64,000 bases of DNA from assembly GCA_018340375.1 (NCBI GenBank), contig JAFFJZ010000103.1, positions 124,001-188,000 on the forward strand, in the 5' to 3' direction. This document shows, piece by piece, positions 10,651-20,279 of the stretch (positions are counted from its first letter, which is position 1; each line of letters opens with the position of its first letter). The position numbers and the translations under genes are program-made. Origin of the DNA: Gonatopus flavifemur (lineage: Eukaryota > Arthropoda > Insecta > Hymenoptera > Dryinidae). The notes under the pieces are model-generated. The model was not told where the DNA came from, did not search any database, and worked only from the letters and a program-made list of their open reading frames with translations.

Positions 10651-13170
10651 ATCAGGTAAACCTTGATCCTGATCAGGTCCTGATAAGGCAACCTCATCAG
10701 GACCCAACAAGTCATGTCACGTTGCACTATTATAAGGACCCCATCAGGAAAGGCTAATTAGGATTTTGTGAGGAATTCCTTACTAAAACCTCAAAAATAA
10801 ATCGAAACTAATCTATGAGCCTGTGTGAAAATTGCAGTTCGGTTGACAGATGTGAGGTTAAATTTATGTGATCAACAAATGGATGAATTATTTTTGTGAA
10901 ATGTGTGGTGGTTATTTCTTGAATAATGTGTATCGAAAAGTCTGTTAGTAAGTGCAAAATGATAAAGTAAATCAGCCATAGCTGTTGTAACGTGTCAAAA
11001 AATCGTAATTTGTTGATGCAGTGAAAATGAATTTTCTTCAAATACTTATATCAGCACTTCTAGGCAAAAACTCAGAGATCATATTGATTTTGTAAGAAAT
11101 ATGAGTCATGAAGAACTCATTTGATCAAAAATATGTCAAAAGAATGTTCAAAATGAATAACAAAAAACTTGAATTATTCACTTGCAGCTCGTCGGATGGT
11201 TTTATTTTTCAAATTGAAGAGCACTCTTGGAGTTGAAATTTTCAAATTTGAGAAAAAAGCCTTATCTTCTGAGTTGAATTTGTTGTTAGGGTGATAATAA
11301 ACTTGTAGGAAGAGTTTGAAAGTTGAGTGGAATCTATATTGATCAGGAAAGTCCAAATCGTGTGGCAAAAGTTAGAAAATCTGTCAACTTAGCTGTCAGC
11401 GCATGGGTATTCTATCAGCTTTTCTTTACTAAACCAAATGCTGGCAGGAGAAATTCATCAAAATATAGTGAATTCAAAGTGATGTGAAGTAAGAGAGGAC
11501 AGATACATGCATTGAATTTCATTAGTTATTATAAAAATGTTGATAAATATGGTAAGGCTATGTATGACTCAATGTATCGTCTCTCAATATTTTTGTTTCA
11601 ATGATTTGCATTTTTGAGTGTGCATTTTCGTATCTTTTCACCAGTAACTAGTGTTAGGTTGAGAAAACATGTGTATTGAACCTGTTTCATAAATATAATA
11701 ACATTTATTTGTAGGAACATGACACAACATTATTGGAACAAAAATATGGGAAGACGACACTTTGGATCTTCTATAGTCTTTTCTTATTTTTTAGAACGTT
11801 TATAAGAACGAATAAAATCTGATGAATATTTCGGTCCTCTCTTACTTCACATCACTTTGAATCCACTATATTTTGATGAATTTCTCCTGCCAGCATTGGG
11901 TTTAGTGAAGAAAAGCCCATGCGCCGTGAGCTAAGTTGACAGATTTTCTAACTTTTGCCACACGATTTGGACTTTCCTGATCAATATAGATTCCACTCAA
12001 CTTTCAAACTCTTCTTACAAGTTTATCATCACCCTAACAACAAATTCAACTCAGAAAATGAGGCTTTTTTCTGAAATTAACAAATTTCAACTTCAAGAGT
12101 ACTCTTTAATTTGAAAAGTAAAACCATCCGTCGAGCTGAAAGTGAATAATTCAAGTTTTTTGCATTTCATTTTGAACATTCGCTTGAAATATTTTTGATC
12201 GAATGAGTTCTTCATGACCTTTATTATTACAAAATGATTGGGATTTCTGAGTTTTTTTCCGAGAAATACTGATGTAAATTAATATTGATATAGATATTGT
12301 CGTTGTTGATATTATCGTATATTTGAATAGAATTAATTGTCACCACATCAGCAACTTATGATTTTTTACATATTACAGCAGTGATAACTGATTCAATCAT
12401 TCATTTTGCACTCAATAACAGATTTTTTTATGCGTATTAATCAAGAAATAACGAAAGAAGAGTACTTGTTCGAAACTTATATTTGATTATGACGAAACAC
12501 ATATTCATTCAGTTCATATATACTCTTTGAATAATACTCAGATGATGTGATGTGTAGGAAAGAAAAATGATGCTGAATAGTCAACAAATCAACCTTATGA
12601 GAATTGTGATAAGTTAAATGGAATACTTATTTCGCTGGTGATGGTTGAACGTTTGCTAAGTTTTTTTCGCTGTATGCATAACGTGGAAAATCTTGTGAAA
12701 TTTTCATAAGTTCCGCCTGATTAAAACCCAAATAGTTAGTTTTCAATTCACATTGAGAATAGATTGAACAAATTGTTCAACAGTTTTCAGAAGAAGGTAA
12801 TGTGTTCGGAATGAAGGGATTGAATTTAAAAACAGGCACAGTTGAAAATCGTTCAAACATGTTCTTCTTATTGAAGGAAAATTTGTTTAATCAAAGAGTG
12901 TACAATCTGAAATCAAGTCTGTACATTTTTGTATTCAGTTTATCAAACTATGTCCATGATCTTAGGATGACCGAACGAGGTCCTGATGCGGATACAGCGA
13001 GGAAAACCTACTTCGACCTTTTCAGGATAATTTGAGGAAATCCTGACTAGGACCAAATGAGGTCATCCATACGTGAGTCATCCACACCTAATCCCGATCA
13101 GGACCGTAACGGGTATTCTTTATTTCGGATGACCTTGTCAGGTCCTCATGATATGTTGGGTTAACCTGAT
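10651..13170. mobile_element. 2.5-kb palindromic insertion in gag
   Basis: Ends are inverted: ATCAGGTAAACC at the left and GGTTAACCTGAT at the right. Subterminal TCAGG and CCTGA words are frequent in the first ~110 and last ~200 bases. The interior is a large foldback: 10915-11500 pairs with 11835-12440 in inverse orientation (about 75-85% by eye), centred near 11670. No transposase is encoded; short frames at 11174-11368 and 12802-13035 are unconvincing. No target duplication is visible at the junctions. This looks like a non-autonomous foldback element. The second copy is about 58835-61348. Confidence 0.75.
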
Positions 13171-13311
13171 GACAATTTCCAGTCAGGTACAGCCAATCCG
13201 GAATCTCAACCCCCCAACATAACTTGTTTTCGCTGCGGAGAGAAGGGGCACATAGCCAGGAACTGCAACAAAGAAGTAAAGGAAAAGTCAAATACTTCTA
13301 CGATCTATTGA
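13171..13311 (+). pseudogene. Gypsy gag nucleocapsid (CCHC zinc knuckle)
   Basis: The knuckle CFRCGEKGHIARNC (C-x2-C-x4-H-x4-C) is encoded at 13225-13266, preceded by a Pro-rich stretch and followed by a Lys-rich tail ending at an in-frame TGA near 13309. It is the RNA-binding end of Gag, separated from the capsid part by the 2.5-kb insert. The second copy lies at 61349-61489 with the knuckle at 61403-61444. Confidence 0.85.
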
Positions 13312-13369
13312 AAGGACTCATCGACCACTAATACTACATCACGTCAACCAGCGAATAACAGGGCCGTGT

Positions 13370-13931
13370 ATTCTATGCATCACTTAGAAGATGAGAGCAT
13401 ATTATACCCTCACTACCGCGTAAGGAATTTGAATAAAATAAAAATTATAGATGATAAGAATACGTTAATTACAGAAAATGTCATTCTAGATACAGGAGCC
13501 GAAGTCTGTGGAATAAAAAGTTGGTGTTAACGAAGCATTTTTCTGGATGCGAGACATTTCAAGTAAAAAATTACAGCCTTGAAGGATTTGGGAAAAATAG
13601 AATATACGTTGATAAGGTAGCAAAATTACAATTCAGCATTTCACCATATCCATGTAAGGTGTTCCAAATGGTAGGGGGTGTTTTCGCCGAAAATGTTTTT
13701 CGCCGAAATTTGTTCATTGGCAGATCCAATAAAGGTAACCACAAATCCCTAGGAAATACTAGTTATTATCCAATGCGGAAAATTCGGCGAAAAACTTTTT
13801 CGGCTAAAAGACCGGCTTTTTCGGCTACCTTCCAAATATACGCTTTTATTTTCGACGATGAAATCATTAAACAGGACTTAATTTTGGGAGCACCTTTTGC
13901 TACAAGAAGAGACATAACTATTAATATATAA
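13370..13931 (+). pseudogene. Gypsy aspartic protease, containing an in-frame MITE
   Basis: The active-site motif DTGAEVCGI is encoded from 13489 after a hydrophobic ILDT lead. A one-base loss in an A run near 13515 breaks the frame; the second copy (61544-62110) keeps it open through 188 codons. The protease-like distal part, with ILGAPFA, follows at about 13885-13905. Between the two halves sits a 160-bp MITE that, with its 8-bp duplication, adds 56 codons without a stop. The extra Arg/Phe-rich loop probably destroys or alters folding of this small protease. Confidence 0.7.
13670..13829. mobile_element. 160-bp hAT-type MITE inside the protease
   Basis: Flanked by an exact 8-bp direct duplication TTCCAAAT (13662-13669 and 13830-13837). 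Ends are imperfect inverted repeats beginning GGTAG and ending CTACC, and both sides carry TTTTTCGCCGAA or TTCGGCGAAAA words. An 8-bp duplication fits the hAT superfamily. It is present in the same place in the second window copy (61849-62008, duplications at 61841-61848 and 62009-62016), so it predates the 48-kb duplication. Confidence 0.85.
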
Positions 13932-14450
13932 GGTAGTCAAACTCATATTAACGTTTTCTTTACAAAAAAACAGTTAAAAGAATACAATAGTAATGTCTCA
14001 AGATCAGAAACAATAAAAAAACAAGAAAATTTTCATAGGAACTTGGTATATATTGTATCAGAAAATAAACAGTTTATGGAAGACTTAGTAATAACAAAGA
14101 AGAATGTTGAGAAGAAAAAAGATGGAACAATAGTAGACAAATCGAAGTTAGTAAAAAAAGATTCGGCTCCTGATAAGGAAATACACCTAAAACAAAAAGA
14201 TTACGGAGAAAATGATATTATCAATAACACAGACGATGATATGTGTAAATAATATGTTGAATCTAAATACAAAGACTCAAATAGATAACATGCAAACTGA
14301 GAACAACAAATTAGCAGATATCGAGGGAACGTTGGACAAAATTGAAGATTCCTTGCCTCAATTTATGAATGAATACGAAAAGAAATCTGTTCGAAAGATC
14401 ATCACTAATTATATGATAACCAAAGAAAAAACAAAAGCTTGTCTACCACA
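13932..14450 (+). pseudogene. Gypsy protease-RT linker region
   Basis: Lys/Asp/Asn-rich coding-like sequence (14043-14252, then 14212-14450) joins protease and RT in overlapping frames. The segment contains a KKNVEKKKDGTIVDKSK stretch and then DSLPQFMNEYEKKSVRKII, which resembles the conserved lead-in to Gypsy RT. The two frames overlap near 14212-14252, marking a frameshift. Single-base differences from the second copy at about 14322 and 14430 show different indels in each. Confidence 0.5.
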
Positions 14451-15375
14451 CACTGAATTGAATATCAAGATAAATGAACCAATTTCTTTTTATTATAAGC
14501 CACGTAGATTATCATGGGCAGCAAGAAATAAGGTAAAGGAAGAAATCCAACGGTTGCCCGATAATAACGTCATAAGAGAAAGTTATAGTGAATATGCGAG
14601 TCCAATTGTAGTTGTTAAGAAACCAGACGGAAGTATTCGTATCTGTCCTGATTATAGGAAGCTCAATGAACATATCTTCAAGGATAGATTTCCTCTCCCC
14701 AATTGAGAAGATACTATACAAGGCATAGTTAATAAAAAAATTTTTGATAGTCTCGATCTCAAGGACTCGTTTCACCAGGTGAAAGTTTCGGAGAAATCAA
14801 TAGGATACACGTCTTTTGTGACGCCGGATGGACAATACGAATTTTTAAGGATGCCATTCGGCATAGCTACTCGTCCAGCCACGTTTTAGAGAGGAATCAC
14901 GAATTCATTGAGACATCTTATACAGAATGAAAAATTATTAGTGTATATTGACGATATTTTCATTGCAATAGAGACAGTTCAGGAAAATATAGATACAATA
15001 AGAGAAACACTACAATTATTAGGAGAACATGGAATACAACTGAAATTAGAAGAATGTAAATTTTTACAACCGGAAATAGATTTCTTAGGGTATCATTTCA
15101 CTGGCTCACATATCACACTTATGGATAAACACATAGACGCTATAAACAAATTTCCAGAACCTAAATCAATCGTAGAAGTGCAAAGTTATCTGGGACTGTG
15201 TAGTTACTTCCGTAAATTCATTCCTAATTTTGTGAATTTAGCTAAACCTTTGCAAAATATGATTGAAACAAGAAAATTCCAGTTCGGAGAACAGGAAAAG
15301 GAAGCCTTTGAAACATTGAAAAATACACTTCTATCAAAACCTATATTGTGTTTGTTCGATCCAAACAAAGAGACA
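14451..15375 (+). pseudogene. Gypsy reverse transcriptase
   Basis: Motifs run in the standard order: YYKPRRLSWAARN lead-in, NVIRESYSEYASPIVVVKK, DGSIRICPDYRKLNE, FDSLDLKDSFHQV with the first catalytic Asp, LRMPFGIATRPATF, then LLVYIDDIFIA with the YIDD active site (about 14940). Thumb motifs KLEECKFLQPEIDFLGY and YLGLCSYFRKFIPNF follow. In-frame stops occur at 14704-14706 and 14887-14889 and at the RT/RNase H junction (15375). Catalytic residues are intact even though the frame is closed. The second copy starts near 62630. Confidence 0.92.
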
Positions 15376-15921
15376 TAACTCCATACAGATGCATGCAGCT
15401 CTGGTTTCGGAGCTATGTTAATGCAAGAGCAAGGAGACAAACAAATGCATCCTGTGATGTATTTTTTGAAAAAAACTACCGGAAATGAAGCTCGACTACA
15501 CAGTTACGAACTTGAAACTTCAGCTGTCTTTCACGTGTTGAAACGATTTGAACCTTATTTAAAAGGAGTGAAAGAATTTAAACCAATAACCGACTGCCAA
15601 GCACTCAGTAACGGATTGTACAAAGAATCGATTAATCAAAAGATTATCAGGTGGGCAATGTTTATAAATGGCTTTGATTTTGAAATCATCCACAGAAAAA
15701 GAGAACAAATGAAACATGTTGACTCCTTAAGTGGAAATATTATCAACATATACACAGACCCAGATAAAAATAATGAGTTGATATTGAAATCAAAAGCCGA
15801 TCCACAAATAAAAGAAATTGCCAGTCAATTAATGAAAAAAGAGGATGATAAGTTTATATTAATCGACGACATAGTTTATAGGATCCATGGAGATAATTAT
15901 TTGTTCTACGTACCTAAATAG
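15376..15921 (+). pseudogene. Gypsy RNase H domain
   Basis: HTDACSSGFGAML gives the first acidic residue, SYELETSAV the second and ITDCQAL the third, followed by RWAMFINGFDFEIIHR, the usual Gypsy RNase H tail. It starts immediately after an in-frame stop (TAA at 15375-15377) and continues to a TAG near 15919, after which integrase begins in an overlapping frame. The window's second copy ends inside this domain at 64000. Confidence 0.85.
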
Positions 15922-16727
15922 GATGATGGATAATTTAATAGAGAAATGTCATGTTGATTTAGGACACGCGGGTGTAGAAAAATGCCAGGAATACATTACT
16001 AGAAGTTACTGGTTCCCATATATGAAGAAAAGAATTGAGGAAAATATACAAAACTGTTATAAATGTCAATTATATAATAATAATTATGGCAAAAAACCTG
16101 GATTTTTACAAGAAGTTCCCATAAAAGAACTACCGTAGGAACGCATTCATATAGACTTCGTGGGTCCATATAAGAAAACAGAAACACAAAATGCACACAC
16201 CTTAGTTATTGTTGACGCATCCACGAAGTATATATGTCTATATCCATGCAAGTCAACACCCTCAGCAGAAGCGATCAAATCATCAAAAGCACATACCCAA
16301 CACTTTGGATTACCAGAAATAATCATTTCTGACAGAGGATCGGCATTCACCAGTGAAGAATTTGATTATTTTGTTCAAAGTATGGGTATTAAACATCAAG
16401 CAGTAGCTTCTGGTACGCCTCATTCCAACGGACAGGTAGAAAGGGTAAACCGGGTGTTAACACTAATATTAGCCAAACTGGAAAACTTACCAAATTGGGA
16501 TGAAAAATTATGGAAAGTTCCTATCGCGTTAAATAACAGAATGCATGAAGCCACGAAATCATCTCCCGCAAGATTACAGATAGGCAGGGACCTAATAGGA
16601 ATGGCAGACGACATATTAAAAAATGGGGTCAATATGGCCAAACCATGTTTAGAGATCGATAGAGACTATTTGAGGAATAAAGCTAAAGGAGGTAAGCCCA
16701 GGTATATAACAAAAGAAATACGATGAA
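15887..16727 (+). pseudogene. Gypsy integrase (H2C2 and DDE core)
   Basis: An H2C2 zinc-binding domain is visible (HVDLGHAGVEKC ... CYKCQLY, about 15950-16070). The core follows with IDFVGPY for the first Asp, IIISDRGSAFTSEEF for the second and HSNGQVERVNRVL for the Glu. One in-frame TAG (16136) separates zinc domain and core. The frame breaks again near 16725, and the continuation (VNFKVGDWVTVPN) is read in another frame to about 16803, where a stop occurs before the GPY/F module. Confidence 0.9.
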
Positions 16728-16809
16728 AAGCGAAAAGAACTAGTCAATTTTAAAGTCGGAGACTGGGTAACCGTTCCAAATATAGTCACTGCTCCAGGTC
16801 TATAAATTA

Positions 16810-17685
16810 TTGCCAAAGAGAAAAGGGCCATACGTAATGACTAAGGTTTTAGATTTCGATAGATATTGTCTTTCAGATATAACGGGATATCAGATATTAC
16901 AAAAGCCATATCAAGGCATACATGCAGGTGGAAATTTGAAATTATTTTCAGAAGGTCAAGAAAAAGAAGACCGAAACGAATTAGATGTGGAAATAGGAAT
17001 AGAGGAAAGCAATGTGAAAAGAGTCGAACAAACTATAGAAAACAAAGATAACGAACAAAACTTGTCAAAAAAAGGAAATCCTCTATGGAATATTGATCTA
17101 GAGGATATGTTTGAGAATCAACAAAATGTAAACAATACATATAGTAATAAGTTAGACTTAAAGCACAATAATATAGATAATAAAAATAGGGTAGATGGAA
17201 ATATAATTTCCGATTGTAACAGTGAAGATGAGCATAACTCAATCGACGGCTACGATGAAAAAAAAGACTTTGAGAGAATAATGCAGGAGAGAAACCTGAA
17301 AATAAAAAAAATCAAGGGCGATGGTGCTTGCCTATACAGGGCAATTGCGGATCAACTATTTAATGACGAAGGAAGATATTCAGAAGTAAAAGAAAACGGA
17401 CCCAACTTTATTCGGAATCATAAAGAAGAGTTTCGAGATTACTTAGTAGAGGATATAAATAATTATGTACGAAGAAAAAAGTTATACAATACATTTGGAA
17501 ATTATATTGACATCTATGCTATCGCTAAACATTATAAAAGAGATATTGAGATATATGAATATGGAAAAAATCCTGTAACAATTATTCACTGTGGGAATGT
17601 CAAACAAGTAGAACCGATAAGGATTTCATACCATATGAAAAATCACTTTAATAGTTTAAGAAAAAACAAAAAACTTGTTGACTAA
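16810..17685 (+). CDS. Integrase GPY/F tail fused to an OTU-like cysteine protease domain
   Basis: An uninterrupted 292-codon frame to the TAA at 17683. It begins with the Gypsy integrase C-terminal GPY/F module (KRKGPYVMTKVLDFDRYCL) and a YQGIHAGGNLKLF segment, then an acidic, Asn-rich linker of about 100 residues. From residue ~155 it shows an OTU domain: KIKGDGACLYRAIADQLF with the nucleophile Cys at 17329-17331, a mid-domain helical stretch, and IRISYHMKNHFNSL with the catalytic His at 17644-17646. Domain size (about 130 residues) fits the family. OTU enzymes cleave ubiquitin chains. A role in protecting retroelement proteins from degradation is my inference. No ATG is near 16810; the domain was presumably made as part of Pol. 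It is the longest intact frame of the element. Confidence 0.82.
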   Translation: MPKRKGPYVMTKVLDFDRYCLSDITGYQILQKPYQGIHAGGNLKLFSEGQEKEDRNELDVEIGIEESNVKRVEQTIENKDNEQNLSKKGNPLWNIDLEDMFENQQNVNNTYSNKLDLKHNNIDNKNRVDGNIISDCNSEDEHNSIDGYDEKKDFERIMQERNLKIKKIKGDGACLYRAIADQLFNDEGRYSEVKENGPNFIRNHKEEFRDYLVEDINNYVRRKKLYNTFGNYIDIYAIAKHYKRDIEIYEYGKNPVTIIHCGNVKQVEPIRISYHMKNHFNSLRKNKKLVD

Positions 17686-17756
17686 AAAAAGTGTTAATAT
17701 GTAAAACAATTGGTGTAAAGCAATCGAGGGCGATTGCTATGTCAGGAAGGCCGAGC
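17686..17756 (+). other. Gypsy 3' untranslated leader to the 3' LTR
   Basis: Short non-coding stretch between the OTU stop codon and the 3' LTR. The purine-rich AGGAAGG near 17745 is the best polypurine-tract candidate but is weak. CAATCGAGGGCGATTG (17721-17736) is a short palindrome. Confidence 0.4.
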
Positions 17757-17997
17757 TGTAAGGGGTAATATATATAGAGGTTAGTGAGATAGCCCGACCT
17801 AAGTGTTACTGGAGTAGAGAGGGCGTATGTAAAATGTGTGATAACCGTAATGGCCGACCAAAAAGGTTGTGAGAGACGCACGTGTAACGTTGATCTTAAG
17901 AACATAATAAAAGACTGTTTTATTTAATTAAATATTATTCATTCATCGCGCTCACCGCTCTCGGGATCATATTCCACGTACCAATCTGGCGATTACA
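17757..17997 (+). repeat. Gypsy 3' LTR
   Basis: The 241-bp partner of 9484-9724, starting TGTAAGG and ending GATTACA. It is followed by GGAC, which matches the four bases before the 5' LTR. Same TATATATA and AATAAA positions as the 5' LTR. Confidence 0.93.
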
Positions 17998-18949
17998 GGA
18001 CATTCTTCCCATGGCATATAAATGATTGGTCGATTCAATTGGATCTCAGTATCAGTAGACACCCTGTAGCAGTGCAAGGGAGGAAAAAAACTCTCAAACA
18101 ATTTTGGAGAAAGTAGATGGATTTTATACTGGTAACATAAACAGTAGAATAATCACCATATTGGATTCGCCATTCGCAATTCCGGGGATCTGAGTCCGGA
18201 TTTGTGATCAGCGAACCCAAAAACCCCAATATGACACTGTTTTTACAAATTCAAGAGATTTAGAATTTTTCCGACCGCCATATTAGATTGGCTATTTGCC
18301 ATTCCGGGAATCTGAGTCAGATTCGTGATCAGCGACCACAAAACTCTCAGAATGTTGATGTTTTTTCATAAATTGAAGCGAATTAGATTCTTTCCGACCT
18401 CCATATTGGATCCTCCATTTGTAATTCCGGAAATCTGAGTTCGGATTCATCATAAGCGACCCGAAAAACTCTTTTCCCCCATGTTTCAGGAATTCAGGTG
18501 ATTATAAAATTCCGGCTGCCATATTGGATTCGACATTTGCAATTCCGGAAATCTGAGTTTGGATTCGTCATCAGCGACCCCAAAACCCTCTTCCCCACGT
18601 TTCAGAGAATTCAGGTGATTCTGAAATTCCGGCTGCCATATTGGATCCACCATTTGCAATTTCAATGTTCCAACTGGATGCAATTAATCGGAAATGCTCG
18701 AATTGCATGTTCCAATCCACAGAATTATCCAACCCCCGTGTATCATAGTTTTATGACCGGTTTTGATCATCGTCATCACGTTCCCTCTTCGTTTCCGCCG
18801 CCATATTGGTTAAATAGTCGCCATGTTCGAAAAATACCATACGGCATTGAAAAGTAGACACTTCAACGAAAATTTTGAGCCCGTGAAACATTTTTATCTC
18901 AAAAATTGAAATGCGCAGGGGGGGTGGCTGATCTGACAAAGAATGCCCC
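17998..18949 (-). repeat. Right long terminal inverted repeat of the TIR element
   Basis: From about 18140 the CCATATTGGATTC, ATTCCGGAAATCTGAG and GATCAGCGACC modules repeat four to five times, inverse to 4640-5400. The terminal ~290 bases (18660-18949) mirror 4345-4640. The CCGCCGCCATATTGG at about 18796 mirrors CCAATATGGCGGCGG near 4487. The first ~130 bases after the LTR do not match the left arm. Confidence 0.85.
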
Positions 18950-19360
18950 ATATATATGTATATAAGTACAAAAATACGTACACGTATCACATACAATATT
19001 TTTAAAGGAAAGGAAAAGTGAATATAAGCATGCATATATCCACTCGATGCATACTTCACGTATACCTGTCAGGGTTCGCGTTTCACCGTTTCATTGCCTG
19101 GCAGGACGCTCATTCGGCCGTTGTCGTGTCATCGTGAGCCAGGCTCCTTCGTATGGAGTTTGGCAAACGGTGAAAAGAGAAGGTTCAGGTAGGTCAGAAT
19201 TCGCGCATTCAACTGATGGAAAGAATTTACGCGTAGTTTTGTATAATACATGCATACAAAAATTTACGGGGTATATTACACCTCCGCCGTTTTTTGATGA
19301 AATTTAGTAGAAATTTCATCGTTACGGAGTGAGATTCACATAAGATGTCTTAATTCAATA
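18950..19360. other. Gene-free stretch with a small perfect hairpin
   Basis: Starts with a TATA-rich microsatellite. GATGAAATTT (19296-19305), a five-base loop, and AAATTTCATC (19311-19320) form a perfect 10-bp stem. An 86-codon plus frame (19047-19307) has no recognisable motif. A GTAGGT donor-like site lies near 19189. Confidence 0.4.
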
Positions 19361-19362
19361 TG

Positions 19363-19958
19363 TTAGTCTAGACCATAGGGATGACCTTCCCGTGGGTTGT
19401 CGTGGATCTGTATAATTGCTTTTGCGTTATTTGAGTCTTCTATTGTATATTGTACCTTAGTTTCAGTATTATCACTACTTCTCTCTTTGGTTGCTTTCTC
19501 TAAATGAATTGCATGGTGGAGTAGCTCCTCATTGATTTGAATTTCTTTCTCAGGTTTAATTGAATTTGTTTGTGTTGTTGAATTCCCTCCTTCATTTCCG
19601 GATCCATCATCCGCGGTTTTTGCCATATGGAGCAGTAAGTTGGTGGCTGCTCCCCATATTCCTCCTATCATATAGATCGACCAACCGTATGCTGAATGTA
19701 GGGTAAAAATATTCACTAGCATATTCATTATATGTTTAATTACTTCGAATACGATGATGACTCCAATCACCTGCACTGAATAACCCGATATTGCTGAATC
19801 CTACCCACATTCTTTCCCAGGTGGATTCTGCAATTCCCTGAAGTATCTCTTCATTCAATAGTCGATTCAGGGTTAGTCGATGTGAATTGACTGATTCTCC
19901 AGTGACAGTTGTAGCTATTTTATTTATGATAGCCGGTTGTTCAAACGGAATCATTATA
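19363..19958 (-). pseudogene. Fragment resembling a viral-type fusion glycoprotein C-terminus (tentative)
   Basis: Two overlapping minus-strand frames cover about 200 residues. The right part (to ~19770) ends in a short WERMWVGF-type segment. After a frameshift at about 19736-19776 the left part has a long hydrophobic helix, a YGWS segment, a second hydrophobic stretch, then a hydrophilic, charged tail of about 75 residues ending at 19363. This layout of membrane-proximal Trp-rich segment, transmembrane helix and cytoplasmic tail is typical of class of envelope glycoproteins captured by insect retroelements, and reminds me of chuvirus-like glycoproteins. The N-terminal part is missing because the TA-flanked repeat begins at 19961; codons beyond that point belong to the repeat. 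It is a broken relic. The family assignment is a guess from pattern. Confidence 0.35.
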
Positions 19959-19960
19959 CA

Positions 19961-20277
19961 GGGTGTCCCATTTTGATCTGTCACTGAAAATATCTCGGAA
20001 ACGAATAGATTCAGGAGAAAATGTTCCGGGGAAAAAATGTAAGAATCTGAGAGGGACATCCGATGGTGAACTTGGCTTTGACCTTAGATCCCACTTTCAA
20101 GGTCATTCTGAGGTCAACTCATGTTTTTTGAATGGAATCCCCTATTTTTTACTACCGGTTTAGATTCTACGCTAAAAACCAAGGAACTTTTGTCCCAAAC
20201 GTTTTTTCGAAATCCCCATAGATGGCGCTCTAATTGATGAGAATTCTCAAACCCTCGGATTGTATTCTGTCTAACAT
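19961..20277 (+). repeat. Left arm of the TA-flanked element
   Basis: Inverse of the region ending at 29064: shared words include AAATGTTCCGGGG/AAACATTTTCCTCC-type text, GACATCCGATGGTGAACTTGG versus TCACCATCAGATGTC, and GGAATCCCCTATTTTT. The ATGGCGCTCTAATTGATGA segment (about 20222) pairs with CGATTAGAGCGCCAT near 28786. Confidence 0.75.
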
Positions 20278-20279
20278 AA

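Larger units (their letters stand above)
9484..17997 (+). mobile_element. Ty3/Gypsy LTR retrotransposon with OTU domain
   Basis: Two 241-bp LTRs (9484-9724 and 17757-17997), each starting TGTAAGG and ending GATTACA, flank gag, protease, reverse transcriptase, RNase H and integrase in Ty3/Gypsy order. The 4-base sequence GGAC precedes the first LTR and follows the second, giving a clear target-site duplication. The LTRs differ at roughly a dozen positions, so the insertion is not very recent. Coding is broken by stops at 10019-10021, 14704, 14887, 15375, 15919 and 16136 and by several frameshifts. A 2.5-kb insert splits gag (10651-13170) and a MITE sits in the protease (13670-13829). The 3' end of pol is fused to an OTU-like domain. 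Confidence 0.93.
4345..18949. mobile_element. Large TIR-bounded DNA element with nested insertions
   Basis: The termini are inverted copies: GGGGCATTCTTTGTCAGATC begins at 4345 and its complement ends at 18949. The inverted match continues for roughly 0.9-1.0 kb on each side. Removing the Gypsy element (9484-17997) leaves about 6.1 kb containing the DFSENY-type transposase on the minus strand (5971-7053), a mariner remnant and a BEL/Pao gag fragment. I infer that the DFSENY-type protein is this element's own transposase, because it is the oldest coding layer between the TIRs. The left part is repeated in the second copy from 52534. Confidence 0.65.

Noticed and set aside
9484..17997. Gypsy element considered as potentially active
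   Set aside because: Multiple in-frame stops in gag, RT and integrase, plus the 2.5-kb insert and protease MITE, exclude autonomous activity of this copy.
19960..20059. Upstream 33 codons of the glycoprotein-like frame
   Set aside because: These bases are the terminal inverted repeat of the TA-flanked element and are found again at 28965-29064. They are not part of the old gene.
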